Below, piece by piece: positions 26,365 through 35,318 of a stretch of DNA of 57,969 nucleotides. The notes under the pieces were generated by a model. The model searched no databases and was not told the DNA's origin. It saw nothing but the letters and a program-made list of their open reading frames with translations. The DNA comes from an uncultured Sinobacteraceae bacterium. Its GTDB lineage: Bacteria; Pseudomonadota; Gammaproteobacteria; Steroidobacterales; Steroidobacteraceae. Location: contig CALEKY010000020.1 of NCBI GenBank assembly GCA_937902995.1, positions 1 through 57,969 on the forward strand, given 5' to 3'. Both the position numbers and the translations under genes were made by a program. Position 1 is the stretch's first letter. Each line of letters begins with the position of its first letter.

Positions 26365-26427
26365 GCAACTGGCGACAGACGACGGGCGACAGTCGGCGCG
26401 AGCGAAGCGCGCCTGTAGCCTGTCGCC
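26362..26427. repeat. Heptad array, GC hairpin, inverted heptad array (possible terminator)
   Basis: Units TAGGCAA, CTGGCGA, CAGACGA, CGGGCGA, CAGTCGG (26362-26396), a hairpin GGCGCG-AGCGAAG-CGCGCC (26395-26413), then TGTAGCC, TGTCGCC (26414-26427). The two array arms are complementary, so the whole element can form one long stem. It sits exactly between convergent genes and lacks a T-run. Confidence 0.85.
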
Positions 26428-26431
26428 TTCC

Positions 26432-27211
26432 TTAGAGTTCGATGCGCACCGTCACCCTCCTCTTCGAGCTTTCGAGGCCGGGCGTCGGCAGACCGGCGAT
26501 GGGCTGCGGCTTGGTGTTCGTTTCGATGCGCATGATCTTGCGATCCACGCCGAGGCGGGACAGCGCTTCTGCGACCATGTCGGCGCGCGCCTTGGCGAGC
26601 GATGCCGGCTCGGCGAGCGTGCGCCCGGACACGACGATCGGTTGAGTCGCGGCGTAACCCGTGATGCGCACTGTTTTCGGTTTGCTCGCTTTCACGTACA
26701 GCGAGATCTTCTCGGTGATGAGCTCGGCGTACTGATAAATAAGAAAGTCGTTACCGAAATCGAAAACAATGTGGAATTCCTGCGTCCTGTACGGCGGCTG
26801 CGGCAGCTCACGCGGCTCCCAGGTCGGCTTCAGCACTTCGGGCGGCAACACGAACGGGCGGCCCGGAAATTCCTCCGGCGGGATGATCGCAATCGGACAC
26901 GGCTCATCGAGCACAGCTTGGCGTACGGGCCGCAGCACGATACCGCCGCACGTGTTCGGGTCTTTCGTGACCACGCCTTCGAAGAGGCTCATCTTGCCGA
27001 CTTGCGGCTTCGTCGGTCCGTCGGTCACATCGTAACGAATGCCGGTCGCGGGATCTTCGGCAAGCCAACAGCCGGATTTTCGGCCGAGGTCCGTATCGCG
27101 ATAGATCGGACAACCGACGAATGTCACGAACTCGGTTTCGCCGTTGGCGAATGCGCCCGATGCGACGGCCAGCGCCGCAAACCACGCGTTCTTCAAGCTT
27201 CGAGTCTTCAC
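26432..27211 (-). CDS. Exported protein with OmpA-like C-terminal domain
   Basis: A 259-residue periplasmic protein. A signal peptide (AWFAALAVASGAFA) is followed by a cysteine-containing N-terminal part (FVGCPIYRDTDL, SGCWLAED, DPNTCGG, DEPCPIA). The C-terminal 110 residues look like an OmpA-type peptidoglycan-binding fold (VRITGYAATQPIVVSGRTLA, then LAKARADMVAEALSRLGV, ending KRRVTVRIEL). The start is GTG at 27211, overlapping the upstream stop as GTGA, so it is translationally coupled to the di-heme gene. It may anchor or scaffold the di-heme protein at the cell wall (inference). Confidence 0.75.
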   Translation of the reverse strand: MKTRSLKNAWFAALAVASGAFANGETEFVTFVGCPIYRDTDLGRKSGCWLAEDPATGIRYDVTDGPTKPQVGKMSLFEGVVTKDPNTCGGIVLRPVRQAVLDEPCPIAIIPPEEFPGRPFVLPPEVLKPTWEPRELPQPPYRTQEFHIVFDFGNDFLIYQYAELITEKISLYVKASKPKTVRITGYAATQPIVVSGRTLAEPASLAKARADMVAEALSRLGVDRKIMRIETNTKPQPIAGLPTPGLESSKRRVTVRIEL

Positions 27212-28716
27212 AGCACGCTCATCAGGTTCGTGAGGTCTTGTTTCTCTTGCTCGGTCAGACCGATCCGATAGCGCCGGTCGTAGAAATCGACGATTTCCCG
27301 CAGTGTCTTCGCGGAGCCATTGGCGAAATACGGCGGTCGCGCGGCAAGCGCACGCATTTGTTGGATCGTGATCTTGCCGATGTCGATGCACTTCCCCGTC
27401 GTCAACGCAAACCCTGGATCCGTCGTGTACACGACTCGGCCAAGATGCGGATGCTGTTTGCCTTCGCGACAAGTGAGCTTGAACAACGGGAAGTCCGGCA
27501 ACGAGTTGGCGGTCGGCAGATTCGTCGTTCCCAAATCCACCTGTCCCGGCGCGACGTCCATGCCCGTGCGCTGCATGTTGTGGCAGAACGCGCAGGAGTT
27601 CCTCACCGGATTGCCGAAGCCCATGTTCGTAATGCCGGCAGAGTTGTCGATGAGGAACGTGCGCTTGGAAAAAATCTCCGCGCCGCGCGCGACGGACTCG
27701 CGGAATGCGCGCTGCTCGGGCGTCAGCGAAGCGTTCTTCGCCGCGTCTTTCCAAGCGAAGAACTCTTTCCAAATCGGCGAGCCGCCATATTGCAAATCCC
27801 CTTCCCGCGCATCGCGCAACGTTTCCGGTCCGCCTTCGGCGCCGTCTTCGTTCAGCAATCCGCCGAGGCGATGCACGCTCTGCGCCGAATACAGGCCGCT
27901 CAAGAACTGCTCGATCGTGTTGACCGCCGCGGGCGACGGCGTGCCCGGCACTTGCAAGTGCACCCGCATCGCATCGCGAATCTGCGCGCGGATCGTCGGC
28001 ATTCGGCCGTCGGCCATGAGATTGCCGCTGATCATTTGCCCGATCTCCGGATCCGTCGGCAACGGCAAGCCTTGCTTCGGCTCGAACGGGAATCCGACCG
28101 CGGTGAGATACTTGATGTTCGTCGCAGGACGCGGACGACGATAGACCGACACCATCGGCTGCGGGCTCTTCAAGCCGTATTGAGGATCGAGATTGCAGCC
28201 CTTCGGATCGCGGACGACTTCGATCGTGAACTCGGGCTCGATCGGCTTGCCGTCGGCATCGCGGGGCGGCCACGGCCGTGCGATACGGAACAGACCGTGA
28301 TTCAGAAGCATCGAGTGCGAGCTTTCCTGATCTTGCGGCAGGCTCGGGCAGTCCGAGCCGTCGATGGCGGCAAAGATCGGATCGCGTCCGTTCGTCACGC
28401 GCCAACGCTCGCGAACCGTCTCGACAGATACGCTCATGCCGTCGGCCGGCTGGTGACACGTCACGCATGCGCGGCCGTTCGGACCCAGCGACGAGAAAAA
28501 CGGATGTCCGCCGGTCGGGGTCGGGCCGTTGACGTTCAATGTCGTCGAAACACCCTCGCTGTTCGCGTAATCGAGTCGCTCAAAGAAAGTGCGCGACTCA
28601 TTCGGCGACCACCAACGATCGTCGGGCGCAGATTCGCCGATACTCGCGGCGATCCATGCCAGGCTCGTGCATGCGGCAATCGCTCCGACCGCCGCAGACT
28701 TACTTACGATGCGCAT
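27208..28716 (-). CDS. Di-heme cytochrome c peroxidase/MauG-like protein
   Basis: A 502-residue periplasmic protein with two c-heme sites: ACVTCHQPADG (about residue 85) and NSCAFCHNMQRTG (about 365). The spacing and the segments RVTNGRDPIFAAIDGSDCP and LIDNSAGITNMGFGNP fit the CcpA/MauG superfamily, whose members reduce peroxide or oxidise protein residues. A weak signal sequence covers residues 1-30. It overlaps the preceding MFS gene by 17 bases and the OmpA-like gene by 4, forming an MFS-di-heme-OmpA operon. It is longer than classical peroxidases, so a different oxidative role is possible. Confidence 0.8.
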   Translation of the reverse strand: MRIVSKSAAVGAIAACTSLAWIAASIGESAPDDRWWSPNESRTFFERLDYANSEGVSTTLNVNGPTPTGGHPFFSSLGPNGRACVTCHQPADGMSVSVETVRERWRVTNGRDPIFAAIDGSDCPSLPQDQESSHSMLLNHGLFRIARPWPPRDADGKPIEPEFTIEVVRDPKGCNLDPQYGLKSPQPMVSVYRRPRPATNIKYLTAVGFPFEPKQGLPLPTDPEIGQMISGNLMADGRMPTIRAQIRDAMRVHLQVPGTPSPAAVNTIEQFLSGLYSAQSVHRLGGLLNEDGAEGGPETLRDAREGDLQYGGSPIWKEFFAWKDAAKNASLTPEQRAFRESVARGAEIFSKRTFLIDNSAGITNMGFGNPVRNSCAFCHNMQRTGMDVAPGQVDLGTTNLPTANSLPDFPLFKLTCREGKQHPHLGRVVYTTDPGFALTTGKCIDIGKITIQQMRALAARPPYFANGSAKTLREIVDFYDRRYRIGLTEQEKQDLTNLMSVL

Positions 28717-30019
28717 GTAAGGCCACCAATAGCAAAGCTCCGAAAGACATTACACCAGCAACCAGCCAGACGGGTGCGGCAATAACCTCGGATTGAGTTC
28801 GGATCCAGCCTATCGCAGATGGTCCGACAACGCTGCCGATATTGCCCACGAGATTGATCAGCGTGATTCCCGCATGCTGGGTGCTCCGGTGTAGGAACGT
28901 CGTCGGGATCGACCAGAACACACCCTGCGCGCTGCCCAATCCGACACCGCTTATGAACAACAACACGAGTGACAACGCCCCGAGCGGCACGCTCGCCGCA
29001 CCGAGCAATGCAACGGCGCCGATCGCAAGCGGCAATCCGACGTGCCAATAACGCTCGCCCGTGGCGTCCGAGTGCCGCGAGTTGAACCACATGCCGAGCC
29101 CCAACCCGAGCCAAGGCACTGCGGTGACGACGCCGATAGCAAGATCGCTGAGCGTCGAGGAGAAATCCTTGATCACCTGAGGTAGCCAGAACATCAGTCC
29201 GTACGATCCGACCAGCGACGAGAACCAAACACCGGCAGCCAACCAACAGCGCACGTCGCTCAGAGCGACAGCGATCGGCGCACCTCGCGGTGCAGGCATC
29301 GTGCTCTGCTCCGCCGCCAAACGACTTTCGAGCCAATCGCGCTCGCTGTTCGTGAGCCATCGCGCTTGCGACGGACCGTCGACGAACCAGAAGTAAGCGA
29401 TCGCACCGCCGACGATGGTCAGCACGCCTTCCACCAACAGCATCCAGCGCCAGCCTTGCAAGTCGAGCGGATTCGCCGCCTGCATCAACCATCCGCACAG
29501 AGGGCTGCCCAGCACGCCCGAGATGGGAATGGCCAGCATCGTGATCGCAATCGTGTTGGCACGATACCGCTGCGGCATCCAACCGCTGCAGTAATAGACG
29601 ACGCCCGGAGCGAAACCTGCTTCGGCAATACCCAGCAGGAACCGCAGGACGTACAACTCGAGCGGGGTATGGACGAATGCCGTCGCGGTCGCAGCCGCAC
29701 CCCAAAGCAAGACGCACGCGGCAATCCAACGGCGAGCGCCGATGCGCTTCAGTAGCGCCGTGCTGGGAAACTGAAACAGGAGATAACCGGCGAAGAACGC
29801 GACGACCGCGAGCGTGTACATCGCGTCCGTCAGACCGATGTCCACGTTCATGTGGAGCTTCGCGAAGCTGATGTTCACCCGGTCGAGCGAGCTGAAAATG
29901 ATCAGCACGACGATCGGCACGAGCACGCGCCAGCGAAACTTGCCGACGACGGAGGATTCAGGATTCGCTTCGCTCATCATCAGTTGACAGTCGATAGTTG
30001 ATAGCAAAGAGGCGCTCAT
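28700..30019 (-). CDS. MFS transporter, anion:cation symporter (ACS) type
   Basis: A 12-helix major facilitator. FRWRVLVPIVVLIIFSSLDR with RVNISFA is the typical ACS-family start (organic anion uptake: hexuronates, phthalates, tartrate, aromatic acids). Start 30019 has a near-perfect GGGAGG 6 bases upstream; ATG 29980 gives a protein closer to the usual length but has only a heptad array in front. The start 30019 and its ribosome site both lie inside a perfect 9-base hairpin, so initiation may be structurally controlled. First gene of the MFS-di-heme-OmpA operon. The substrate is unknown. Confidence 0.8.
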   Translation of the reverse strand: MSASLLSTIDCQLMMSEANPESSVVGKFRWRVLVPIVVLIIFSSLDRVNISFAKLHMNVDIGLTDAMYTLAVVAFFAGYLLFQFPSTALLKRIGARRWIAACVLLWGAAATATAFVHTPLELYVLRFLLGIAEAGFAPGVVYYCSGWMPQRYRANTIAITMLAIPISGVLGSPLCGWLMQAANPLDLQGWRWMLLVEGVLTIVGGAIAYFWFVDGPSQARWLTNSERDWLESRLAAEQSTMPAPRGAPIAVALSDVRCWLAAGVWFSSLVGSYGLMFWLPQVIKDFSSTLSDLAIGVVTAVPWLGLGLGMWFNSRHSDATGERYWHVGLPLAIGAVALLGAASVPLGALSLVLLFISGVGLGSAQGVFWSIPTTFLHRSTQHAGITLINLVGNIGSVVGPSAIGWIRTQSEVIAAPVWLVAGVMSFGALLLVALHAHRK

Positions 30020-30029
30020 CGAGCGCCTC
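29981..30029. repeat. CAGTTGA heptad array and perfect GC hairpin at the MFS start
   Basis: Units CAGTTGA, CAGTCGA, TAGTTGA, TAGCAAA (29981-30008) run straight into GAGGCGCTC-ATC-GAGCGCCTC (30009-30029), a perfect 9-base stem with a 3-base loop. The loop and right arm contain the candidate ATG (30019) and its GGGAGG signal on the minus strand. Confidence 0.75.
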
Positions 30030-30091
30030 CCGCCTTGCGACTCCTTCGTCGCCAATTGGTCCGAAACGTGACTGACTCGGGACGCGGGTTC

Positions 30092-30112
30092 TCACCCGTG
30101 CCCCGAGCCCCA
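30092..30112. repeat. Short GCCCCGA heptad array after TonB receptor
   Basis: TCACCCG, TGCCCCG, AGCCCCA (30092-30112) lie 8 bases past the receptor stop codon; GGGTTCTCACCC beside them can form a small hairpin. Confidence 0.55.
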
Positions 30113-30119
30113 TGCTCTC

Positions 30120-32540
30120 TCAGAACTCGTACTGCGCCGTCAGGAACCAGTTACGCGGACGCGAGTAAATCGCTTCTGCATAACCCGCCGACGTGCTCGT
30201 CGAGGAGTTACCCGCAACGAGATATTCCTTGTTCGTCACGTTGTTGATGCCTGCTCGGATCTTCCAATCGCCGAACGCAAGCGTAAGCGACACGTTGACC
30301 AAGGTCACGTCGTCGAGCTGAGCCACTTCCCGCGAATTCGCAGCATCGAAAAACTGCGAATCCGTGTAGGAAATGTTGACGCGCGGCGTGAGCGTGACCG
30401 TCGGACCGACGATGTCGTAACCGATACCGATATTGGCCTGCCACTCGGGCGTGAACGGCAAACTGTTGTTCGGCGTCACGGTTGCGGTCACCTGCGAACC
30501 CGGCACCACGATCGGCGTGATCGAATCGAACTCGTCGTCGAGATAGCCGACGCTGCCCTCGATGATGAGTGAGCCGGGCGCGTACGTGAACTCGAGCTCG
30601 CCGCCGCGGATCGTCGCCTTGCCCGCATTGAACAGAATGGGCACGACGCCGACGCGATAGATGAGCTGCATGTCCTCGTAATCGGTATTGAAGATCGCAG
30701 CATTCAGACGCAGCACGCCTGCGATGTCGCTCTTGAAACCGAGCTCGATCGTCTCTGCCGTCTCCTCCTTGAACGACAACGGCGTGTAGTCGAACGTGAC
30801 GCTGTTGAAGCGTTGGTTGAAGCCGCCGCTCTTGAAGCCTTGCGACCAGCTCAGGTACGCCATCGCCTTCTCGGCGAATTTGTATTGAATGCTGGCCGAG
30901 CCGGTCGTCGAGCTGTAGTCGTTCTCGAACCGATCTGGATGCACGTGCAAACCCGGCGAGGTATGACCCGGAGGAATGACGTTGCTTTGTACGATCAAGC
31001 CGTTTGCGTCGATCGTGTACGGACGCAGGAAGTCCGGCACGATCGTCGGCGCATCGACCGGCGCCGTCGTGAAACCGATGATGCGCGCACCCTTCGTCTC
31101 CTCCGTGTAGCGCACGCCCGCAGTGACGCTCAGTGCATCCGTGATGTCGTAGGTCCACTGCGTAAAGACCGCCCAATTCTCGTTGTCGAGATAGGCGAGC
31201 TGATAGTCGCGCGAGCCTTGGAGAACCTGCGCAGGCGCACCGACACCGGCGGCGATCGGCACTTGCAGGAAGTCCGTGACCTTTTCGTCGAAATAGAACA
31301 GGCCGAAAACGCCTTTCAGGCGATCCGTCTCGACGAGCCCTTGCAGCTCCTCGCTGAACTGCCGGCCGTCGCTCTTGTAGTCGGTGTGCAAAATCGTGAG
31401 CGGCGTGTTGTCCGCGTCGCGCGCGCCGTGCCAATTGAGCTCGCGATAGGCCGAGATCGATTTCAGCCGGAACGCATCGCTGAGCTTGAATTCCGCGACC
31501 AGCGACGTGCCCCAGTTCTCGAGCCGGCTGAACGCCGGTGCGGTACCGCCGTTCGTGTACTTGCCGAGATTCCAGGTCGCGTCGTTCGCACAGCGCGGAT
31601 CGACGAGATCCTGCGGAACCGGCACGGGCGGCGGAAACGACGGCGCTCCAGCGCCGTTCGAACACCCTGCGGCCACGCTCGCGAAGATCGGGAACACTTG
31701 CGACTCGTTGATTGCCGCGAACACGAACGGCGAACCGTTCTCGTCCTCGCGCGTATAGTCGCCGCGCAGCGTCAAGGTGACGGGATCGGTCTCCCACCGC
31801 AACACGGCCTGCGTCGTGAAGGAATCTTCGTCGCCGAGATCCATGTTGTCGTGGATACGCGTGACGTAACCGTCGCGCTGGCGCGCACCGGCCGAGATGC
31901 GAGCCCCGAGTCCGTCAGCGATCGGCAGGTCCACCGCGACAAATGCTTCCCGCAGATCGTCGTCGCCGACGCCGACACGAACGGTTCCGCCGAGCTCGTC
32001 GCCCGGCAATGCCGTCGTGAGCAACACCGCACCGCCGATCGTGTTACGACCGAACAGCGTACCCTGCGGACCGCGCAGGACTTGGATGCCGGCAATGTCG
32101 CGAAAATCCATGATGCCGCCGACGGCACGGCCCATGTACACCTCGTCGATGTACAGACCCACGCCGGGATCGACACCCGAAGAACCGTCGGTTTGGCCGA
32201 TGCCGCGGATGAACACCTGCGCCGCGGAGTTGTGACCGGTCAACGGACCGTAGGCTGCGAATTGCAGATTGGGCGAAACCTGGTCGAGGTCGTCGGTGCT
32301 GAAGATCTGCTGCCGCTCGAGCGATTCGGCGGTGAACGCCGAAATTGCAATCGGAGTTTCCTGCAGCGACTCTTCACGCCTGCGCGCGGTGACGACGATC
32401 TCTTCCAGTCCTGCGCCCGGTGCATCTGCAGCGTACGTGTACTCCCCTCCGGTCAACGCCGCTCCTATTGCGAGCGATATGCACACGCTCTTGGCTCGAA
32501 GCGTGCGCCCCCTTCGATCAGACCTGTGTATGTGACCCAT
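30120..32540 (-). CDS. TonB-dependent outer-membrane receptor
   Basis: An 806-residue receptor. A signal sequence ends near YTYAADAPG; the TonB box region is LEEIVVTARRREESLQETP, followed by a plug domain (VFIRGIGQTDGSSGVDPG, QVLRGPQGTLFGRNTIGGAV) and a 22-strand barrel ending in NWFLTAQYEF with C-terminal Phe. It belongs to the FyuA/CirA-like group common in Sphingomonas and Steroidobacter relatives, where many members take up aromatic or steroid-like compounds. The ATG follows AAGGAG by 6 bases. The following genes encode an aromatic-acid type MFS and a CoA ligase, so an aromatic substrate is likely but unproven. Confidence 0.88.
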   Translation of the reverse strand: MGHIHRSDRRGRTLRAKSVCISLAIGAALTGGEYTYAADAPGAGLEEIVVTARRREESLQETPIAISAFTAESLERQQIFSTDDLDQVSPNLQFAAYGPLTGHNSAAQVFIRGIGQTDGSSGVDPGVGLYIDEVYMGRAVGGIMDFRDIAGIQVLRGPQGTLFGRNTIGGAVLLTTALPGDELGGTVRVGVGDDDLREAFVAVDLPIADGLGARISAGARQRDGYVTRIHDNMDLGDEDSFTTQAVLRWETDPVTLTLRGDYTREDENGSPFVFAAINESQVFPIFASVAAGCSNGAGAPSFPPPVPVPQDLVDPRCANDATWNLGKYTNGGTAPAFSRLENWGTSLVAEFKLSDAFRLKSISAYRELNWHGARDADNTPLTILHTDYKSDGRQFSEELQGLVETDRLKGVFGLFYFDEKVTDFLQVPIAAGVGAPAQVLQGSRDYQLAYLDNENWAVFTQWTYDITDALSVTAGVRYTEETKGARIIGFTTAPVDAPTIVPDFLRPYTIDANGLIVQSNVIPPGHTSPGLHVHPDRFENDYSSTTGSASIQYKFAEKAMAYLSWSQGFKSGGFNQRFNSVTFDYTPLSFKEETAETIELGFKSDIAGVLRLNAAIFNTDYEDMQLIYRVGVVPILFNAGKATIRGGELEFTYAPGSLIIEGSVGYLDDEFDSITPIVVPGSQVTATVTPNNSLPFTPEWQANIGIGYDIVGPTVTLTPRVNISYTDSQFFDAANSREVAQLDDVTLVNVSLTLAFGDWKIRAGINNVTNKEYLVAGNSSTSTSAGYAEAIYSRPRNWFLTAQYEF

Positions 32541-32802
32541 GTGATCTCCTTGTGTCGTTGTGTTTCTCGTCCATTGCGCCCGTCACACGCTCTCGTGGAG
32601 TGCATGAACCGAACGCAAACACTGCTTCCCGCGATCGCTCGCGGTGCCATGTACGTCACATGTTCGAGGCGGCCGTACCGCCGGCGAGCATGTCCTTGCT
32701 GATCCCCTTTCGAATGCGCGCGGCAATGCGTATCCCCTGCCGCACGCATCATCTATCACTCGATAGTCATGGCCCTCCGATCATCCGTTGCAGTCAGGCT
32801 GG

Positions 32803-34023
32803 CTAGTCGTCCCCGGAAGCACGGAAGAAGCCAAGCGCAAACACTGCAATGCCCGCGACTGCCGCCACGGGCACCATGTACATCACGACGCCGCCGGCGG
32901 TAACGCCGCCCGACAGCAAGACACCGGCCCAATAGGGCCCGGCAATCGATCCGAGACGACCGACCGCAATGCTCGCGCCCGAGCCCGTGCCGCGCATCGC
33001 CGTCGGGTAATAGGAAGCCGCCACGCCGTACAGCGCATAGTTCGCGCCCATCAGGAAGAAACCGGCCGCTCCGCTCCACAACAGAATCGAGAAGTGCTGA
33101 GTGGCGCCCGACAGCGCGACGAGCGAACCGATCAACGCGACGTATGCAAAGGTCAGCGGCACTTTGGCGCTGAACTTGTCGACGACGCGACCGAACAGCA
33201 GAGCGCCGGCAACGCTAGCGAGATTGAACACGAGCGATGCCTGCGGCGCAGTGGACGGAGAGAGACCCTTCGCCGTCGCAAGCAGCGGCAACCAGTTCAA
33301 GATGAGATAAAGAATGCACAGCGTCGGGAAGAACGTGATCCACAACAAGAGCGTGGGCCACGCACGCCCTTCGCCGAACAACGCTTTTCCTGGAGGAACC
33401 TGCGCCTGCGGCGCATCGGACGCACGGTTCTTCTGCAGCGTCTCCGGCATGTACGCCCAAATCGCCGGCACGAGCACCAACGGCAACAAGCCGCCCACAT
33501 AGAACAAGATACGCCAGTCGAAACCCGGTGGCAGAACTTGGGTGAGCAACGAAACAGATGCGCCGCCGAGCGGCATACCGCAGAACATTTGTGTTGCGGT
33601 CGCCGCGCGTTTCTCGGGGGGACTGATCTCGGCCGCCACGGCCATGAGGTTCGGCAATGCCGCGCCGAAACCAAGCCCCGTGAAGAGGCGTGCCAGAAAC
33701 AGAGTTTCGAACGTCCCGGCAAGCGCCGTGCACACCGTGAACAAACCGAACGCCGCAACCGACCCGATGAACACCGGCTTACGGCCCCAACGGTCCGCCA
33801 AGCGCCCGCCGAACGCCGCGCCGATCACCAGACCGACGTTGCTGATCGTGAAGATCCAACTCAGCTTGTCTGCGGCCAAACCGAGCTCAGGCCCCAACTT
33901 GGGCGCCGCCACGCCGATGGCCTGAATATCGAAACCTTCGAGAACGGCAACGCCAAAACACAAAGCGATCGTCAGGGCGACGTTGGCAGGTAAGATCCGC
34001 CCCGCTTGAATGGACTCAGACAT
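32803..34023 (-). CDS. MFS transporter, aromatic acid:H+ symporter type
   Basis: A 406-residue 12-helix transporter. ALCFGVAVLEGFDIQAIGVA in helix 1 has the conserved Asp of the AAHS family (PcaK, MhpT, BenK), and GGRLADRWGRKPV is the helix 2-3 loop signature. Such proteins import hydroxylated aromatic acids with protons. The ribosome site GGGGGG lies 5 bases before the ATG. It lies between the TonB receptor and the MetE-like gene on the same strand, completing an outer plus inner membrane uptake route. Confidence 0.82.
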   Translation of the reverse strand: MSESIQAGRILPANVALTIALCFGVAVLEGFDIQAIGVAAPKLGPELGLAADKLSWIFTISNVGLVIGAAFGGRLADRWGRKPVFIGSVAAFGLFTVCTALAGTFETLFLARLFTGLGFGAALPNLMAVAAEISPPEKRAATATQMFCGMPLGGASVSLLTQVLPPGFDWRILFYVGGLLPLVLVPAIWAYMPETLQKNRASDAPQAQVPPGKALFGEGRAWPTLLLWITFFPTLCILYLILNWLPLLATAKGLSPSTAPQASLVFNLASVAGALLFGRVVDKFSAKVPLTFAYVALIGSLVALSGATQHFSILLWSGAAGFFLMGANYALYGVAASYYPTAMRGTGSGASIAVGRLGSIAGPYWAGVLLSGGVTAGGVVMYMVPVAAVAGIAVFALGFFRASGDD

Positions 34024-34101
34024 TCGACCCCCCAGTCAGGTCTGCACAAATACAAAGGCGCGATTCTGATTATCGACGGGCGAGCGACCAACCGCTCTCC
34101 G

Positions 34102-35220
34102 TCAACCGCCCCACACTTCGCGCGCAGTTTCGACGATCAGGCGCAGCTTTGCGAACTGTTCCTCTTCCGTCAGCGCGTTACCCTCCTCGGTCGAAGAGAA
34201 ACCGCACTGCGGACTGAGACAGAGCTGATCGAGCGGCACGAATTTCGCCGCCGCCTCGATTCGGCGCTTGAGATCGTCCTTGCTTTCGAGTGCGCCCCGT
34301 TTCGTGGTCACGAGTCCCAACACGACGAACTTGCCCTTCGGCACGAAGCGCAGCGGCTCGAAACCGCCCGAACGCTCGTCGTCGTACTCCAGGAAATAAC
34401 CGTCGACGTTCAACTCGTTGAACAGCGCCTCGGCGACGTGGTCGTAGCCGCCCGACGCAGCCCACGCGGAACGGAAATTGCCGCGGCACAAGTGCGTGCA
34501 CACGCGCATGCCGGCAGGCCGGTTCTTCAGTGCCGCGTTGATGTTGCGGATATAAAGACGATGCTGCTCGTTCGGATCGCCGCCGATCGAAGCGACGTAT
34601 TCGCGTTGCTTCGGATCGTTTAAGTAGGCAAGGCTCGTGTCGTCGAGCTGCAAATAGGTGCAGCCGCGTTTGGCGAGCTCGGCGATCTGTTGGGCATACA
34701 CATTCGCGAGGTCCTGCCAGAACTCTTCCAGGGTCGGATAGACGCTCTCGTCGATCGCCGCGCGCCCGCCGCGGTAATGCATCATGCTCGGCGAAGGGAT
34801 CGTCAGTTTCGGCGTGCCGTTCTTGACGACGCTTTTCAAGTAGTCGAAGTGATCGCCGAAAATGCAACGATTCAGCGTGAGCTTGCCTTCGACTCGCAGA
34901 CCCGACGGCGTGAAATCCACATCGCCTTGGTCGCTGTGGAAGTGCACGACGATGTTCTGCTCCACCTTCCGCACGCCGCCGATCTGGTACAGGAAATCCA
35001 TGTGCCACGACGAGCGCCGAAACTCGCCGTCGGTGATGCCCTGAAGCCCGATGTCCTCCTGCTTCTTCACGACATCGCGAATCGCCTCGTCCTCGATCTG
35101 CCGCAGCTCGGCCTCGCTGATTCGGCCCTGTTTGTAATCCTCGCGCGCCTTCGTCAGTCGCGCGGGACGCAACAGACTTCCGACATGGTCCGCACGGAAC
35201 GGCGGTTGGTTGAGTTGCAT
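34102..35220 (-). CDS. MetE-like (YxjG/cobalamin-independent methionine synthase C-terminal type) protein
   Basis: A 372-residue TIM-barrel of the cobalamin-independent methionine synthase superfamily, matching only the C-terminal catalytic half of MetE. FRADHVGSLLRPARL opens it; ITDGEFRRSSWHMDFLY, then zinc ligands in THLCRGN (His, Cys) and LSPQCGFSS (Cys). Stand-alone members (YxjG/YxjH type) are usually called methyltransferases, and epoxyalkane:coenzyme M transferase is a relative, so the thiol acceptor is uncertain. Its place in an aromatic catabolic cluster suggests handling of methyl groups or of a thiol adduct (inference). Confidence 0.8.
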   Translation of the reverse strand: MQLNQPPFRADHVGSLLRPARLTKAREDYKQGRISEAELRQIEDEAIRDVVKKQEDIGLQGITDGEFRRSSWHMDFLYQIGGVRKVEQNIVVHFHSDQGDVDFTPSGLRVEGKLTLNRCIFGDHFDYLKSVVKNGTPKLTIPSPSMMHYRGGRAAIDESVYPTLEEFWQDLANVYAQQIAELAKRGCTYLQLDDTSLAYLNDPKQREYVASIGGDPNEQHRLYIRNINAALKNRPAGMRVCTHLCRGNFRSAWAASGGYDHVAEALFNELNVDGYFLEYDDERSGGFEPLRFVPKGKFVVLGLVTTKRGALESKDDLKRRIEAAAKFVPLDQLCLSPQCGFSSTEEGNALTEEEQFAKLRLIVETAREVWGG

Positions 35221-35234
35221 GATCTTCCCCCTTC

Positions 35235-35318
35235 GAGGGCTGGGGCTTGGGGCTCGGGCAAAGAAGCGCGCGCGCTAGCGCGCTTTCTCCTTCAGCCCTC
35301 AGCCTTCAGCCTTTGACC
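35235..35318. repeat. GGGGCTT array, GC palindrome, TTCAGCC array
   Basis: GAGGGCT, GGGGCTT, GGGGCTC, GGGCAAA (35235-35262), palindrome AAGCGCGC-GCGCTA-GCGCGCTT (35264-35285), then TTCAGCC, CTCAGCC, TTCAGCC, TTTGACC (35291-35318). The stop of the CoA ligase (35306) lies in the last array. It separates two genes of the same strand. Confidence 0.85.
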
